Shown piece after piece: positions 30,932 through 38,699 of a stretch of DNA of 41,493 bases. The position numbers and the translations under genes were made by a program. The first letter of the stretch is position 1; each line of letters starts with the position of its first letter. Origin of the DNA: a virus; IMG/VR virus record IMGVR_UViG_3300023172_000063, positions 1 through 41,493 of that record; one strand, given 5' to 3'. Under the pieces are notes generated by a model, which had not been told where the DNA came from, searched no databases, and saw only the letters and a program-made list of their open reading frames with translations.

Positions 30932-31536
30932 GTGATTTTGACATTTATCTAGACACAGACAACAGCCTGGCCTTTTCGGTGGACATTGCTGGAGCTGCTG
31001 GATCATCTGTTCGTAGCCAGTTCGTCATGGAAGGACCCAATGGCATCAACTTTTGCTTCAAGGGGCGAAGCGAAGGCAAAGAGATCCACGTCGAGATACC
31101 CACCCTGAAAAACATGATATCAGAGGGCAAATACAATACGCGACTCGAGGTGATCATCGACGACCGAGTTTTTGTGCCGCTCGAGCTCCAGACCGAACTG
31201 AGACGCACAGTGACAGTTGAAGCTGCGGTCAAGACAATCAACCGCTCCCAACCCATCGTGACAGCCGCGGTCATCAATCGACCCAAGATCGTGGAACAGA
31301 CTGCGGCAGTGCCTGTCGAGCCCGAACCGACTCCGACGGAAAAGGAAGAGCCGATTGAGGTCAAACAAGAGCCGGCCAAGCAAGAAAAGCCTGAGCCCCA
31401 AAAGAAAGCTGCGGCCAAAAAGCCGACCAAGACCAAGACCGAATCGGCAAAGCGCAGACCCAAGAAAAAGGCCGCTAGCAAAAAGCTTAAAGACGAAGAA
31501 TTTCTCAAGCTACTGGAGAGCTACGACCTGATCTAA
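30928..31536 (+). CDS. Unknown protein with beta N-terminal domain and Lys/Ala-rich tail
   Basis: Of 202 residues, the first 100 look like a compact beta domain (DIYLDTDNSLAFSVDI, then GPNGINFCFKGRSEGKEIHV, LEVIIDDRVFVPLEL). The last 75 are a low-complexity Glu/Pro/Lys/Ala tail with AAAKKPTKTKTESAKRRPKKK, followed by a short helix (EEFLKLLESYDLI). Such tails suggest contact with DNA or a flexible linker. It overlaps the previous gene by four bases. I cannot name the family. A virion or assembly role is inferred from context. Confidence 0.6.
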   Translation: MSDFDIYLDTDNSLAFSVDIAGAAGSSVRSQFVMEGPNGINFCFKGRSEGKEIHVEIPTLKNMISEGKYNTRLEVIIDDRVFVPLELQTELRRTVTVEAAVKTINRSQPIVTAAVINRPKIVEQTAAVPVEPEPTPTEKEEPIEVKQEPAKQEKPEPQKKAAAKKPTKTKTESAKRRPKKKAASKKLKDEEFLKLLESYDLI

Positions 31537-31570
31537 TTTACTCACTGGTCATTGTGATTACTATATTGAC

Positions 31571-31828
31571 ATGCAGTCCTGCAAAGATAAAATTGAAAAG
31601 CTGAAAAAAGAGAGTCTTTCTGGAGATATCAATCGAATGGCACAAGCCCTCGAGGACGCTATTCAGCTGCTTTGCGAACTGGACGAAGAGAGAGAATCGC
31701 TGTGGCAATTGTTGGACGAAATGAAAGCGTCTGATATCAAAAATCACGCCGCAGCCCAAAAAGAATCGATTGACGAAGCTGTCAGCAGGGCGCAGTCTCT
31801 TTTGATGGCGAAGGTTGCTAAAGCATGA
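31571..31828 (+). CDS. Small coiled-coil protein
   Basis: This 85-residue protein is predicted to be almost wholly helical, with heptad-like hydrophobics and many Glu/Lys (IEKLKKESLSGDINRMA, QLLCELDEERESLWQLL). No ribosome binding site is visible before the ATG, and TATATT ends only three bases upstream. Either translation is leaderless or it begins at the next in-frame ATG (31637). Overlaps the next gene by ATGA. Confidence 0.5.
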   Translation: MQSCKDKIEKLKKESLSGDINRMAQALEDAIQLLCELDEERESLWQLLDEMKASDIKNHAAAQKESIDEAVSRAQSLLMAKVAKA

Positions 31829-32034
31829 GACAAATTCGAATTGGAGACACCGTGCGGGCTTTTTTGGATCCGACGCTGCACGGACAAGTTGTTGAGATAT
31901 TTTACAAGCAAGTTGGAGGCGGATACATGATGGTAGGCGGCGTGCCTCCCGTTGAGGCCTTTGCCAAAGTTCAACTGCCCAATGGCCAGGTTCGAGTTGC
32001 CAAGACCACGGATCTGTCCATTCAAAATCCATAG
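31825..32034 (+). CDS. Small SH3-like protein of unknown function
   Basis: This 69-residue protein begins IRIGDTVRAFLDPTLHGQVVEIF and continues in short alternating strands (FAKVQLPNGQVRVA), the look of a KOW/SH3-like barrel. It overlaps both neighbours, by ATGA upstream and by one base with the GTG of the GIY-YIG gene. No functional residues are identifiable. Confidence 0.6.
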   Translation: MRQIRIGDTVRAFLDPTLHGQVVEIFYKQVGGGYMMVGGVPPVEAFAKVQLPNGQVRVAKTTDLSIQNP

Positions 32035-32318
32035 TGTGGTACCTATACGTTGTTGAATGCTGTGATGGCTCTCTTTACTGTGGCATAACAAAAGATGTAA
32101 CAGATCGAGTTGTTACTCACAATAGAGGCAAAGGTGCCAAGTATACCCGGGCTCGCCGGCCTGTCAGGCTTTTGCAGTGTGCAGAGGTATCAGAGAATAA
32201 AGGCGCAGCTTTGCGCGCAGAATACCGATTTAAAAAACTGCGACGCAAAAAGAAACTAGAAACGCTGTCAAGTGGTCTTGAGGTCTTTACAAGGCAAATT
32301 GCAAGTGAATACCAGTGA
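32034..32318 (+). CDS. GIY-YIG nuclease family protein (UvrC/YhbQ type)
   Basis: Starting at a GTG that shares its first base with the previous TAG, this 94-residue single-domain protein has the GIY-YIG motif as Y3-L-Y5 and Y15-C-G17. R25 lies in the helix (DRVVTHN), then KGAKYTRARRP (33-43), and the catalytic Glu is at 63 in ALRAEYRFKKL. The pattern and size match the short YhbQ-like family, metal-dependent nucleases with roles in DNA repair. The 3' end overlaps the convergent membrane-protein gene by 32 bases. Confidence 0.85.
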   Translation: MWYLYVVECCDGSLYCGITKDVTDRVVTHNRGKGAKYTRARRPVRLLQCAEVSENKGAALRAEYRFKKLRRKKKLETLSSGLEVFTRQIASEYQ

Positions 32319-32586
32319 CAATCGTATAAACTAAGCAGCAAAACACTATAGCAACTTTGGTCCACATATGTCTACGCATGGAATAAAACAGGACCATACC
32401 CGCAAAAGTCAGTGACAGCTTAGAGACAAAAAAGTGCCATGGCCCCATTTTTATCATCATGTCCATGAGAGGATTGAGCTCTTCAGCGGCGCCAGACGTC
32501 ACAGCCTCCCAAGTCAGCATTGCGTCAATGACACTCAGTAGACCCAGAAAAATAATAGCGAGTATCCAATAAAAGTCTTTTGTCAC
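32287..32586 (-). CDS. Small membrane protein, DUF5658-like
   Basis: This 99-residue minus-strand protein has three hydrophobic segments (about 8-23, 52-67 and 76-94). The second lies after NPLMDMMIKMGPW, an N-P-L-M turn typical of the DUF5658 family of small integral membrane proteins. There is no signal-peptide cleavage site. It is coupled by a four-base overlap to the membrane-protein gene upstream on the same strand. Function unknown. A role in altering the host membrane is possible. Confidence 0.65.
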   Translation of the reverse strand: MTKDFYWILAIIFLGLLSVIDAMLTWEAVTSGAAEELNPLMDMMIKMGPWHFFVSKLSLTFAGMVLFYSMRRHMWTKVAIVFCCLVYTIVTGIHLQFAL

Positions 32587-32927
32587 GGGTCTCTCCAGAA
32601 AATTTGAATGGCCATGATGACAATAGACAACGCAATGCAGATCATAGTTTTAGTCCGAAAGGGCGACTCGTCCAGATAAAAATATGTCATGGCTGGAAAT
32701 ACTAAATATGAGGCGCCAAAAGCCAATAGCCGTACGGACCAAAGGTTGTCAAAATATGAATAACCGACCTTTGTTGCATAAAATGTTAATAACGATATGG
32801 GTATGCTTAGAACCAAAGCAATCATTAAAGCAGCGCGCTGGTTTTGCATAATGAGCTGAGCATTCGATGCATACCATATGGTCACGTGCATGATCACAAA
32901 GATGACCATGATTAAAAGAATCTGCAT
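32583..32927 (-). CDS. Small four-segment membrane protein
   Basis: The ATG at 32927 (GGAAAATTAC upstream) gives a 114-residue protein with four hydrophobic segments: ILLIMVIFVIMHVTIWY, ALMIALVLSIPISLLTFY, a third around LLAFGASYLVFPAMTYF, and MICIALSIVIMAIQIF. A TTG seven codons further upstream (32948) is also possible. It is cotranscribed with the DUF5658-like gene and divergent from the HNH gene starting at 32964. No family recognised. The pair's reverse orientation suggests separate timing from the surrounding genes. Confidence 0.6.
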   Translation of the reverse strand: MQILLIMVIFVIMHVTIWYASNAQLIMQNQRAALMIALVLSIPISLLTFYATKVGYSYFDNLWSVRLLAFGASYLVFPAMTYFYLDESPFRTKTMICIALSIVIMAIQIFWRDP

Positions 32928-32963
32928 GTAATTTTCCGATGTCCACAATAATGAGCTGAATCA

Positions 32964-33467
32964 ATGCCCACAGAATTACTTATCTATGTGAGTGATCGCC
33001 CTGCAAAACCTCTGGTCAAAGTTTTGAGTACAGGCTTTGAACCTCTCTATAAAATTCGATGGCAGGATGCTATCAAAGATCTTTATTCTGGCCGTTTTGA
33101 AGTAGTAGAGCATGATCCAGACATCAGCATCGGTACTTCTTCTGGCCAAGAACCTTTTCCTGCCGTAGTCCGTTTTGCGCGCGGCGTTTTTTTGGGCGCT
33201 CTAAAATTCAAGCCCAAGCAGCTCAGACCCACTCGCAGAAACATATACGAGCGAGACAGTGCCACCTGTCAATACTGTGCCAGCCGAATCTCTTTCTCTC
33301 GCGCCACAATGGATCACGTGGTGCCAAAATCCCGCGGCGGAAAAAACACTTGGTCCAATTTAGTATTGTCCTGTGCTACATGCAATAACAAAAAAGGTAA
33401 TCGAACTCCTGGAGAAGCCAATATGAAATTGCTCAATAAAAAGGGTTATTCCAGTCCGGAGTTTTAA
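32964..33467 (+). CDS. HNH endonuclease
   Basis: This 167-residue protein has an N-terminal part without known motif (1-85) and a C-terminal HNH domain. The latter contains C102-x2-C105 (CQYC), the catalytic D117-H118 in TMDHVVPKSRGG, N132 in WSNLVLSC, and C137-x2-C140 (CATC) completing a structural zinc site. HNH enzymes nick or cut DNA and occur in phages as homing endonucleases or packaging-related nucleases. The gene is free-standing. No group I intron signs or split neighbours are visible, so its target is unknown. Confidence 0.88.
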   Translation: MPTELLIYVSDRPAKPLVKVLSTGFEPLYKIRWQDAIKDLYSGRFEVVEHDPDISIGTSSGQEPFPAVVRFARGVFLGALKFKPKQLRPTRRNIYERDSATCQYCASRISFSRATMDHVVPKSRGGKNTWSNLVLSCATCNNKKGNRTPGEANMKLLNKKGYSSPEF

Positions 33468-33478
33468 GGACGTTTGCC

Positions 33479-33486
33479 TATATTTA
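33479..33486 (+). promoter_or_regulatory. Weak candidate promoter box TATATTTA
   Basis: TATATTTA differs by one base from the GATATTTA boxes but ends only six bases before the ATG at 33493. Transcription would start at or in the codon. Either the message is leaderless or this is coincidence. Confidence 0.2.
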
Positions 33487-33492
33487 GTATCG

Positions 33493-34395
33493 ATGCGCAG
33501 AGAAAAAATACAGATTAACGACGATGTTTTTGATGTTGAAGTTGCCGAAACTGAAAAGGAACGAGCTCAGGGCTTGATGCATCGACGACATTTGCCGGTT
33601 GGTCGTGGCATGTTTTTTGTAATGGATGGCGGACCAGCCTCGTTTCACATGAAGAACACACACGTTCCTCTTGATATTTTGTTTTTTGACGCGCAGGGCA
33701 GGGCAGTCAAGATTGATTCTATGGCGCCTCATATCGGTCACAGTCGGTGTAACAAAGATGTAAGATACGTATTAGAACTGCCTGCTGGAACATGTCAGCA
33801 ATGCGGCATTATTCAGGGTGATGTAATGAAAATCAAAAGCGAAGAAGCACTCAAAGACATGGTAATGGAAGTTCTGCAAGAATCCTGGCAGAATCCAAAA
33901 AGAATTAGCGATATCGTATATCGGCCCTGGTCGCTTAAGTTTTATGAACAGGTCAGGCAGATCAAGTCTCGCATGCATGAAAGCGGAGAAAAGCTGAACT
34001 GGTTTGAGCAGGAAATGCTGGGGACGGACATCGGAGAATTTGCGTTATATGAAGGGCGTAAGGTGCCTCTGGACATTCCTATTCCCGAAGGTTTGGAAGA
34101 AGCTGACTATCAGGGCAAAGACGTGGAGCTTAACAAGCCCAAAAGAGGTGGCAGTGGAAATTCGAAATTTCACGTATATGTGAGAGATCCCAAGACCAAA
34201 AACGTGAAAAAAGTACAGTTTGGTATTAAAGGCATGACAGTGGGCATTGACGATCCAGACCGCGTGAAGTCATTTGTGTCACGGCATCAGTGTAAAAAGA
34301 AAAATGACAAGACCAAAGCTGGATACTGGTCCTGTCGTTTGCCTCGCTACTGGAAGTCTCTGGGTCTCAAAAAGACCGGCAAGCAGTGGTGGTAA
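33493..34395 (+). CDS. DUF192 domain fused to DUF5872-like C-terminal domain
   Basis: In this 300-residue protein, residues about 5-115 carry DUF192 features: ERAQGLMHRRHLP, GRGMFFVMDG, FHMKNTHVPLDILFFD and C-x2-C in TCQQCG. A helix follows with MVMEVLQESW (L-x-E). The last 75 residues (KFHVYVRDPKTKNVKKVQFG, DDPDRVKSFVSRHQC, GYWSCRLPRYW) match what I recall of the phage DUF5872-type domain. DUF192 proteins have no well-established activity. No ribosome binding site is clear. A virion or assembly role is plausible from context and the C-terminal domain. Confidence 0.75.
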   Translation: MRREKIQINDDVFDVEVAETEKERAQGLMHRRHLPVGRGMFFVMDGGPASFHMKNTHVPLDILFFDAQGRAVKIDSMAPHIGHSRCNKDVRYVLELPAGTCQQCGIIQGDVMKIKSEEALKDMVMEVLQESWQNPKRISDIVYRPWSLKFYEQVRQIKSRMHESGEKLNWFEQEMLGTDIGEFALYEGRKVPLDIPIPEGLEEADYQGKDVELNKPKRGGSGNSKFHVYVRDPKTKNVKKVQFGIKGMTVGIDDPDRVKSFVSRHQCKKKNDKTKAGYWSCRLPRYWKSLGLKKTGKQWW

Positions 34396-34682
34396 TGGAG
34401 CTAGGCCCACTGCCATTCAGCGAAAAAAAGATTGCATCCAACCACTATGTTCGCAAGTTTTTGGCATCGTCCGCAGAAAAAATGGTGTGGCACCAGGATC
34501 CCGAAGATCGCACGATAAAATTATTGGCCGGCAGCGGTTGGCTTTTGCAGATGGATAATGAGCTGCCAATAAAATTAGTGCGCGGAGAGTCTTACAATAT
34601 TCCCCAATTTATTTGGCACCGTCTAATTGCAACTTCAGGCGCAACGGATATTGAAATTGAAGTGATAAAGAAACCGGCATAA
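34395..34682 (+). CDS. Cupin-like small protein
   Basis: This 95-residue protein starts at the ATG at 34395, overlapping the previous TAA (TAATG). The segment LLAGSGWLLQMDNELPIKL, followed by GESYNIPQFIWHRLIAT, has the glycine-turn, strand and IP-x-x-x-WHR pattern of a cupin beta barrel. Only one clear metal-type His (in WHR) is seen, so it may be a binding rather than a catalytic cupin. It lies between the DUF192 fusion and the tail sheath. Confidence 0.65.
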   Translation: MELGPLPFSEKKIASNHYVRKFLASSAEKMVWHQDPEDRTIKLLAGSGWLLQMDNELPIKLVRGESYNIPQFIWHRLIATSGATDIEIEVIKKPA

Positions 34683-34708
34683 TGTCCCTTCGGAAAATTA
34701 CTTACTGG

Positions 34709-34716
34709 GATATTTA
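34709..34716 (+). promoter_or_regulatory. Candidate late-type promoter box GATATTTA
   Basis: GATATTTA lies in the short gap after the cupin-like gene and ends 14 bases before the ATG of the tail sheath gene. As the sheath is a late virion gene, this is the strongest case for a late-promoter role of the motif. Confidence 0.45.
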
Positions 34717-34730
34717 GTTCTGAGTAAGTC

Positions 34731-37700
34731 ATGCCAAAGTTTCAATCACCAAGTAAACCAAGTGTCGTCGGAAATAGCGTATCGACGCAAGTTTTAAATA
34801 CGCTAGATACTCCTTCTGCTGTACCCGCTCCAGCTGCGTTTATAGGAACATCAATTTCTGGCCCTGCTTTTGTACCATTTGATATTGCTAGTGATTCTGA
34901 TTTTGAATCTGTTTTTGGCACCTTAGAAGAAGCTGTTGAACAGCAAAAAAACGGCATGTTGGCAGCAAATCGTTATTTTATAAATGGCGGAGGATCGATA
35001 GTTTATTTTCGTACTTTGGGTGCTGGAGATTGTAAAGCAAGATTGACAACAGGGAATAATCCAGGCAGCGTCAACAACGCTGGTTTTGTGGTCGGGCAGG
35101 AAATAATCAATACCGGCACCAATCTTGTAGGCCCCAATACGTATGCAGGATCTACTGCAACAAATCCGGGAGTTTTGGGTCGCGCCTATTTTTTGGTGGC
35201 CTTTATGTCGGAATCGGCTGGCTCCACCTACCTTTCCGATGCCGGCATTCAAACTGTCGGGCAAAATACCGCTGCGCCAATTATTCGCGGCATGCTATTT
35301 GCTCCGTCTGGCGTTGTTCTCTCTCTGAGTTCTAATCTTGAGCCCAATAACACGCCAACGTCGATTGCTGCGTATGATACTTTTGGAAATTCAGGCGATG
35401 GTGGATGCAATATTGGTAGTATGGTATCTTCGTTTGGAACATCGACATTTCAAATGCTTTTAAATGGCCATGTATCAACTGATGCTTATCCTAGTTCCAT
35501 TTATTGTTCAATGAATCCAGTTGCAACTTATCAAGATTTGATTGAAAGCAGCTTGATAACTGAATTTGATTTGCCTGTCAACAAGAGCTTGGGAGATTCA
35601 TTGTATTTTGCTGATGTGTTTAATACTGATCCTACCAAAATTCAAGAAGCTGGGCATTATTTGCATTTACATTATGATGTTTATTCTGATCTTGCTGTAG
35701 TAACAGGTTCGGGGCTTACAGACAACACAGTTAATTTCAATGAAAGAGAGCCAGTCGTATTACTGTTAACATCTTCAGCAGCAAGAAATACTGCAGTTGA
35801 TGGAACGGTTGAATATGTTGGCATACCTAATTTTGAAAACTATCAGAACAGATTTGCTAAAGCATTTTCGCCGTTTGTTGTTTCGCAAAAGATAAATGGA
35901 AAACGATTTGACTTATTTAAATTGCATGCATTTTCTGACGGTAAACTAAAAGAAGATTTAAAGTTTATAATAAGCAATATTGTTCCGGATTCAACTCCAG
36001 CTGGTTGGGCTAAATTTAATCTAGATGTTTTTGCAGCTTCGGCTAGCGAACACGAGCCTACGTTACCACTAATTTCTTTTTTAGACTGTACGCTAGATCC
36101 AGTTTCTGAAAATTTCATTGTTAATAAGATTGGCGATAGATATGCTTATTATGATTTTGATACAGATTCAAACGCACAAAAGACTGTCATTGTCGGCGGC
36201 CGGCCGCTTACCAATCAATTCATTCGTGTCGAAGTTTCTCAAGAACTTTTAGATGGTAATATACCTAATTTTGCAGTTCCTATTGGTTTTAGAGGCCCTT
36301 ACCACCTCGTGACATCCGGTACAGCTTTACGTACAGGGGAACCCGTTTTAACAGGCACTTTTAGTAGCGACGCTACTGATATATCAGGCATTTCAACAGA
36401 TACCCTGCGCCGCGTTGTGCAGCCCCCCATAGAATTTAGAGAAAGACTTTCTGAAGGAGTTCCTGGTACTGATCAACTTAAAGTCATGCCTGGATTAACT
36501 TGGGGTATTCAGTACTCCAGGAAAGATGATATCGATAATCCAAATATTAGACACGATATCGGTTCAATGCAAAACATGTTTTTGTATTTCCCAGATTTCA
36601 ATACTGACTTCAGAAATCCATGGATTGGAGACAATGCCGGAGTTGCCGATGTGGCTGGCTGTATTTTAGATGCTGATCGTTTTAACAACAACCTTTTTAC
36701 CCTAGAGCGCATTGCAGTTATAACCGGTTCTTCTGGCAATGGCAAATCTCTTTTGGCACCTGATCCTTCAGAATGGCCGGCCGCAATTTATGTAAGAAAT
36801 GGAAAACTGCCATCGGCATTAAATAAATCAGATGCCACAGGTATCAGTGATAAAATTCGTTTTGTCGATCCCAATACGGATTTTAAAGATCCGGCCAGCA
36901 GAAAAAATTTGTCATTTACCGTTCCCATGCAGGGTGGATTTAATGGATTGAATATATTTGATGAACAGTCTAACAACATGACAGATGTTGCTGTTTTTAG
37001 AAATCGTTTTGATCCTAATTTAAATGGACCGTCCCAGTCAACTACGGCTGCTTACAGTAAAGCTTTAGATATTTTATCAGAAAAATCCGAAGCTGATATG
37101 CAACTTTTATCAATACCTGGCATAAGGCACCGTGTAATCACTAATAAGGCTGTACAGTTATCGCAAGACAAATTTAACGTTTTATTTATTGGTGATGTTG
37201 AACAGTACGATTCAGATGAGAATTACGTAACCGGTTCTGAACAAGAACCTGATTTAACGAATACGATAAATAAATTTGAAGAAAGAGCTTTAGGTAGTTC
37301 GTTTGGTGCTTTTTATTTTCCAGATGTACTCATAAATTTTCCGGAAACTGAAAATTTAGAAAATCTAATAATAAAAACTCCACCATCAGTTGGCCAAATT
37401 GGGACAATTGCACTCAATGATAATATTGCTGGTCCGCATACGGCTCCCATGGGATATACTCGCGGTGCGATAGGAAACGCAATGCAATCAACTATAGCTT
37501 TTGATGAAGAGACAGATGTAGAAAGGCTTATAGCAGCAGCAATTAATCCTATTGTTGATGATGTAAATGTTGACGGTGTAATTTGCGCAGTATCTCAAAA
37601 AACAACTCTGCAACAAAAAACAGGATTTTCGCGAATCAATATTCGGCGTTTAATGATTGAAATTAGAAGAACAGTCAGAAATATTGCACGATTATTTCTT

Positions 37701-38018
37701 TTTGAAGTAGCAAAAGCTTCTACCGCACGACAATTTGAAGCAGCTGTAAATTCTTTTTTAAATGGACTTACAGCTGCTAATGTAATATCAGATTATCGAG
37801 TCAGTATTGACCAAACGTCTTTTGTCGGCAGCCAGCAGCCAATTAGCAATAACGTGCAGGTTAACGTTGGTAAGTTTCGACCCCTCGGCGATCTTCTCAA
37901 TCAGCAAAGAAACGCAGAGACAGAACTTAAAACAATAAGAGCCAGCGTCTTTGTTCAGCCTATTCAGTCTGAGGAGATCATACAGCTGGACATCGACGAA
38001 TCAGTGGAGGATTTGTAA
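34731..38018 (+). CDS. Contractile tail sheath protein (gp18-like)
   Basis: This 1095-residue protein opens with a tail-sheath N-terminal pattern (PSAVPAPAAFIGTSISGPAF, then FESVFGTLEE and AANRYFINGG). It ends with the conserved sheath C-terminal region (INIRRLMIEIRRTVRNIARL, FEAAVNSFLNGL, NVQVNVGKFRPL). Sheath subunits form a helical sleeve around the tail tube and contract to drive infection. T4 gp18 is near 660 residues, so this one is unusually large, with about 400 extra residues in the middle, probably added surface domains. Codons turn strongly A/T-rich from about 35400 to 37850 and less so at both ends. Confidence 0.9.
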   Translation: MPKFQSPSKPSVVGNSVSTQVLNTLDTPSAVPAPAAFIGTSISGPAFVPFDIASDSDFESVFGTLEEAVEQQKNGMLAANRYFINGGGSIVYFRTLGAGDCKARLTTGNNPGSVNNAGFVVGQEIINTGTNLVGPNTYAGSTATNPGVLGRAYFLVAFMSESAGSTYLSDAGIQTVGQNTAAPIIRGMLFAPSGVVLSLSSNLEPNNTPTSIAAYDTFGNSGDGGCNIGSMVSSFGTSTFQMLLNGHVSTDAYPSSIYCSMNPVATYQDLIESSLITEFDLPVNKSLGDSLYFADVFNTDPTKIQEAGHYLHLHYDVYSDLAVVTGSGLTDNTVNFNEREPVVLLLTSSAARNTAVDGTVEYVGIPNFENYQNRFAKAFSPFVVSQKINGKRFDLFKLHAFSDGKLKEDLKFIISNIVPDSTPAGWAKFNLDVFAASASEHEPTLPLISFLDCTLDPVSENFIVNKIGDRYAYYDFDTDSNAQKTVIVGGRPLTNQFIRVEVSQELLDGNIPNFAVPIGFRGPYHLVTSGTALRTGEPVLTGTFSSDATDISGISTDTLRRVVQPPIEFRERLSEGVPGTDQLKVMPGLTWGIQYSRKDDIDNPNIRHDIGSMQNMFLYFPDFNTDFRNPWIGDNAGVADVAGCILDADRFNNNLFTLERIAVITGSSGNGKSLLAPDPSEWPAAIYVRNGKLPSALNKSDATGISDKIRFVDPNTDFKDPASRKNLSFTVPMQGGFNGLNIFDEQSNNMTDVAVFRNRFDPNLNGPSQSTTAAYSKALDILSEKSEADMQLLSIPGIRHRVITNKAVQLSQDKFNVLFIGDVEQYDSDENYVTGSEQEPDLTNTINKFEERALGSSFGAFYFPDVLINFPETENLENLIIKTPPSVGQIGTIALNDNIAGPHTAPMGYTRGAIGNAMQSTIAFDEETDVERLIAAAINPIVDDVNVDGVICAVSQKTTLQQKTGFSRINIRRLMIEIRRTVRNIARLFLFEVAKASTARQFEAAVNSFLNGLTAANVISDYRVSIDQTSFVGSQQPISNNVQVNVGKFRPLGDLLNQQRNAETELKTIRASVFVQPIQSEEIIQLDIDESVEDL

Positions 38019-38019
38019 T

Positions 38020-38217
38020 ATGAAAGCAATATTGGACAGAAATCTCGAAAAATTCATGAGCCGTAAACTCCTGGTCTGGGTGACGACCACGGTGCTTTTG
38101 ACCGTCGACAAAATTGACGGAGAACAGTGGCTGGCTATTGCTCTGGCCTATATTGGCTCTCAGGGCATTGCAGATATTGCCACGGCCTGGAAGACCGGAA
38201 AGCTGCTCAAAAAATAA
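38020..38217 (+). CDS. Small membrane protein, possible holin-like
   Basis: The start is the ATG at 38020, one base after the sheath stop. A longer in-frame version would overlap the sheath gene. The 65-residue protein has a hydrophobic segment (KLLVWVTTTVLLTV), a short polar turn with DGEQW, a second segment (LAIALAYIGSQGIADIA), and a basic tail. The two-helix hairpin and size fit small phage holins. The sequence does not prove this, and no lysin gene is present in the window. Confidence 0.6.
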   Translation: MKAILDRNLEKFMSRKLLVWVTTTVLLTVDKIDGEQWLAIALAYIGSQGIADIATAWKTGKLLKK

Positions 38218-38236
38218 ACTTATTGTCACTACGTAC

Positions 38237-38242
38237 TATAAT
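38237..38242 (+). promoter_or_regulatory. Candidate -10 box TATAAT before the metabolic cluster
   Basis: TATAAT lies 20 bases before the ATG at 38263, with GGAGG between. The GTGTAAT box is not clear here: TAA is found at the right place, but the other bases differ. TTATTGTCA sits eight bases upstream of TATAAT, as also at the 5763 promoter. This promoter would serve the Nudix, glutamine synthetase and ThyX genes. Confidence 0.45.
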
Positions 38243-38262
38243 CTCCCTTGTACGGAGGATAA

Positions 38263-38691
38263 ATGATTCACAGCGCTGGAGTGGCGGTTATTGATTGGGC
38301 AGGCGATGAACCTTGTGTGCTTTGCGTTCGTTCATATGGCAAGTGGGACTTTCCTAAGGGTAAATTAGATGTCGGTGAAAGTCACATTCAGGCAGCGTGT
38401 CGAGAACTTGAAGAGGAGACAGGCATCAACGTAGGACGCGATGCTGCATTGGTAGGCGTCAACGCCCCGCCGGTCACCTATCGAACTAAAGGCTCAAAGA
38501 AAAAGACGGCAACATACTTTTTGGCCGATCGAACTTCTGATGTGCAACCGTTTCTGCCTGTAAGTCCTGAACTGGGCCATCCTGAGAATGACGCTTGGGA
38601 ATGGATTCCAGTCAGTCGTTTATCTGAGACGATGCCTGCTAGGTTGCAGCCCGTCGTCGCGTACATTAACGATTGGATCGAGAGTGATTAG
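38263..38691 (+). CDS. Nudix hydrolase
   Basis: This 142-residue protein has a complete Nudix box, G-x5-E-x7-REUxEExGU: G33, E39, then R47-E48-L-E-E51-E52-T-G54-I55. The Glu residues bind magnesium for pyrophosphate cleavage in nucleoside diphosphate-linked substrates. WDFPKGKL just before the box resembles MutT/Ap4A-type members. Substrates could be oxidised nucleotides, dinucleoside polyphosphates or RNA caps, and the sequence does not decide. The ribosome binding site ACGGAGG is good, and a TATAAT box lies upstream. Confidence 0.92.
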   Translation: MIHSAGVAVIDWAGDEPCVLCVRSYGKWDFPKGKLDVGESHIQAACRELEEETGINVGRDAALVGVNAPPVTYRTKGSKKKTATYFLADRTSDVQPFLPVSPELGHPENDAWEWIPVSRLSETMPARLQPVVAYINDWIESD

Positions 38692-38699
38692 GAGATTAA

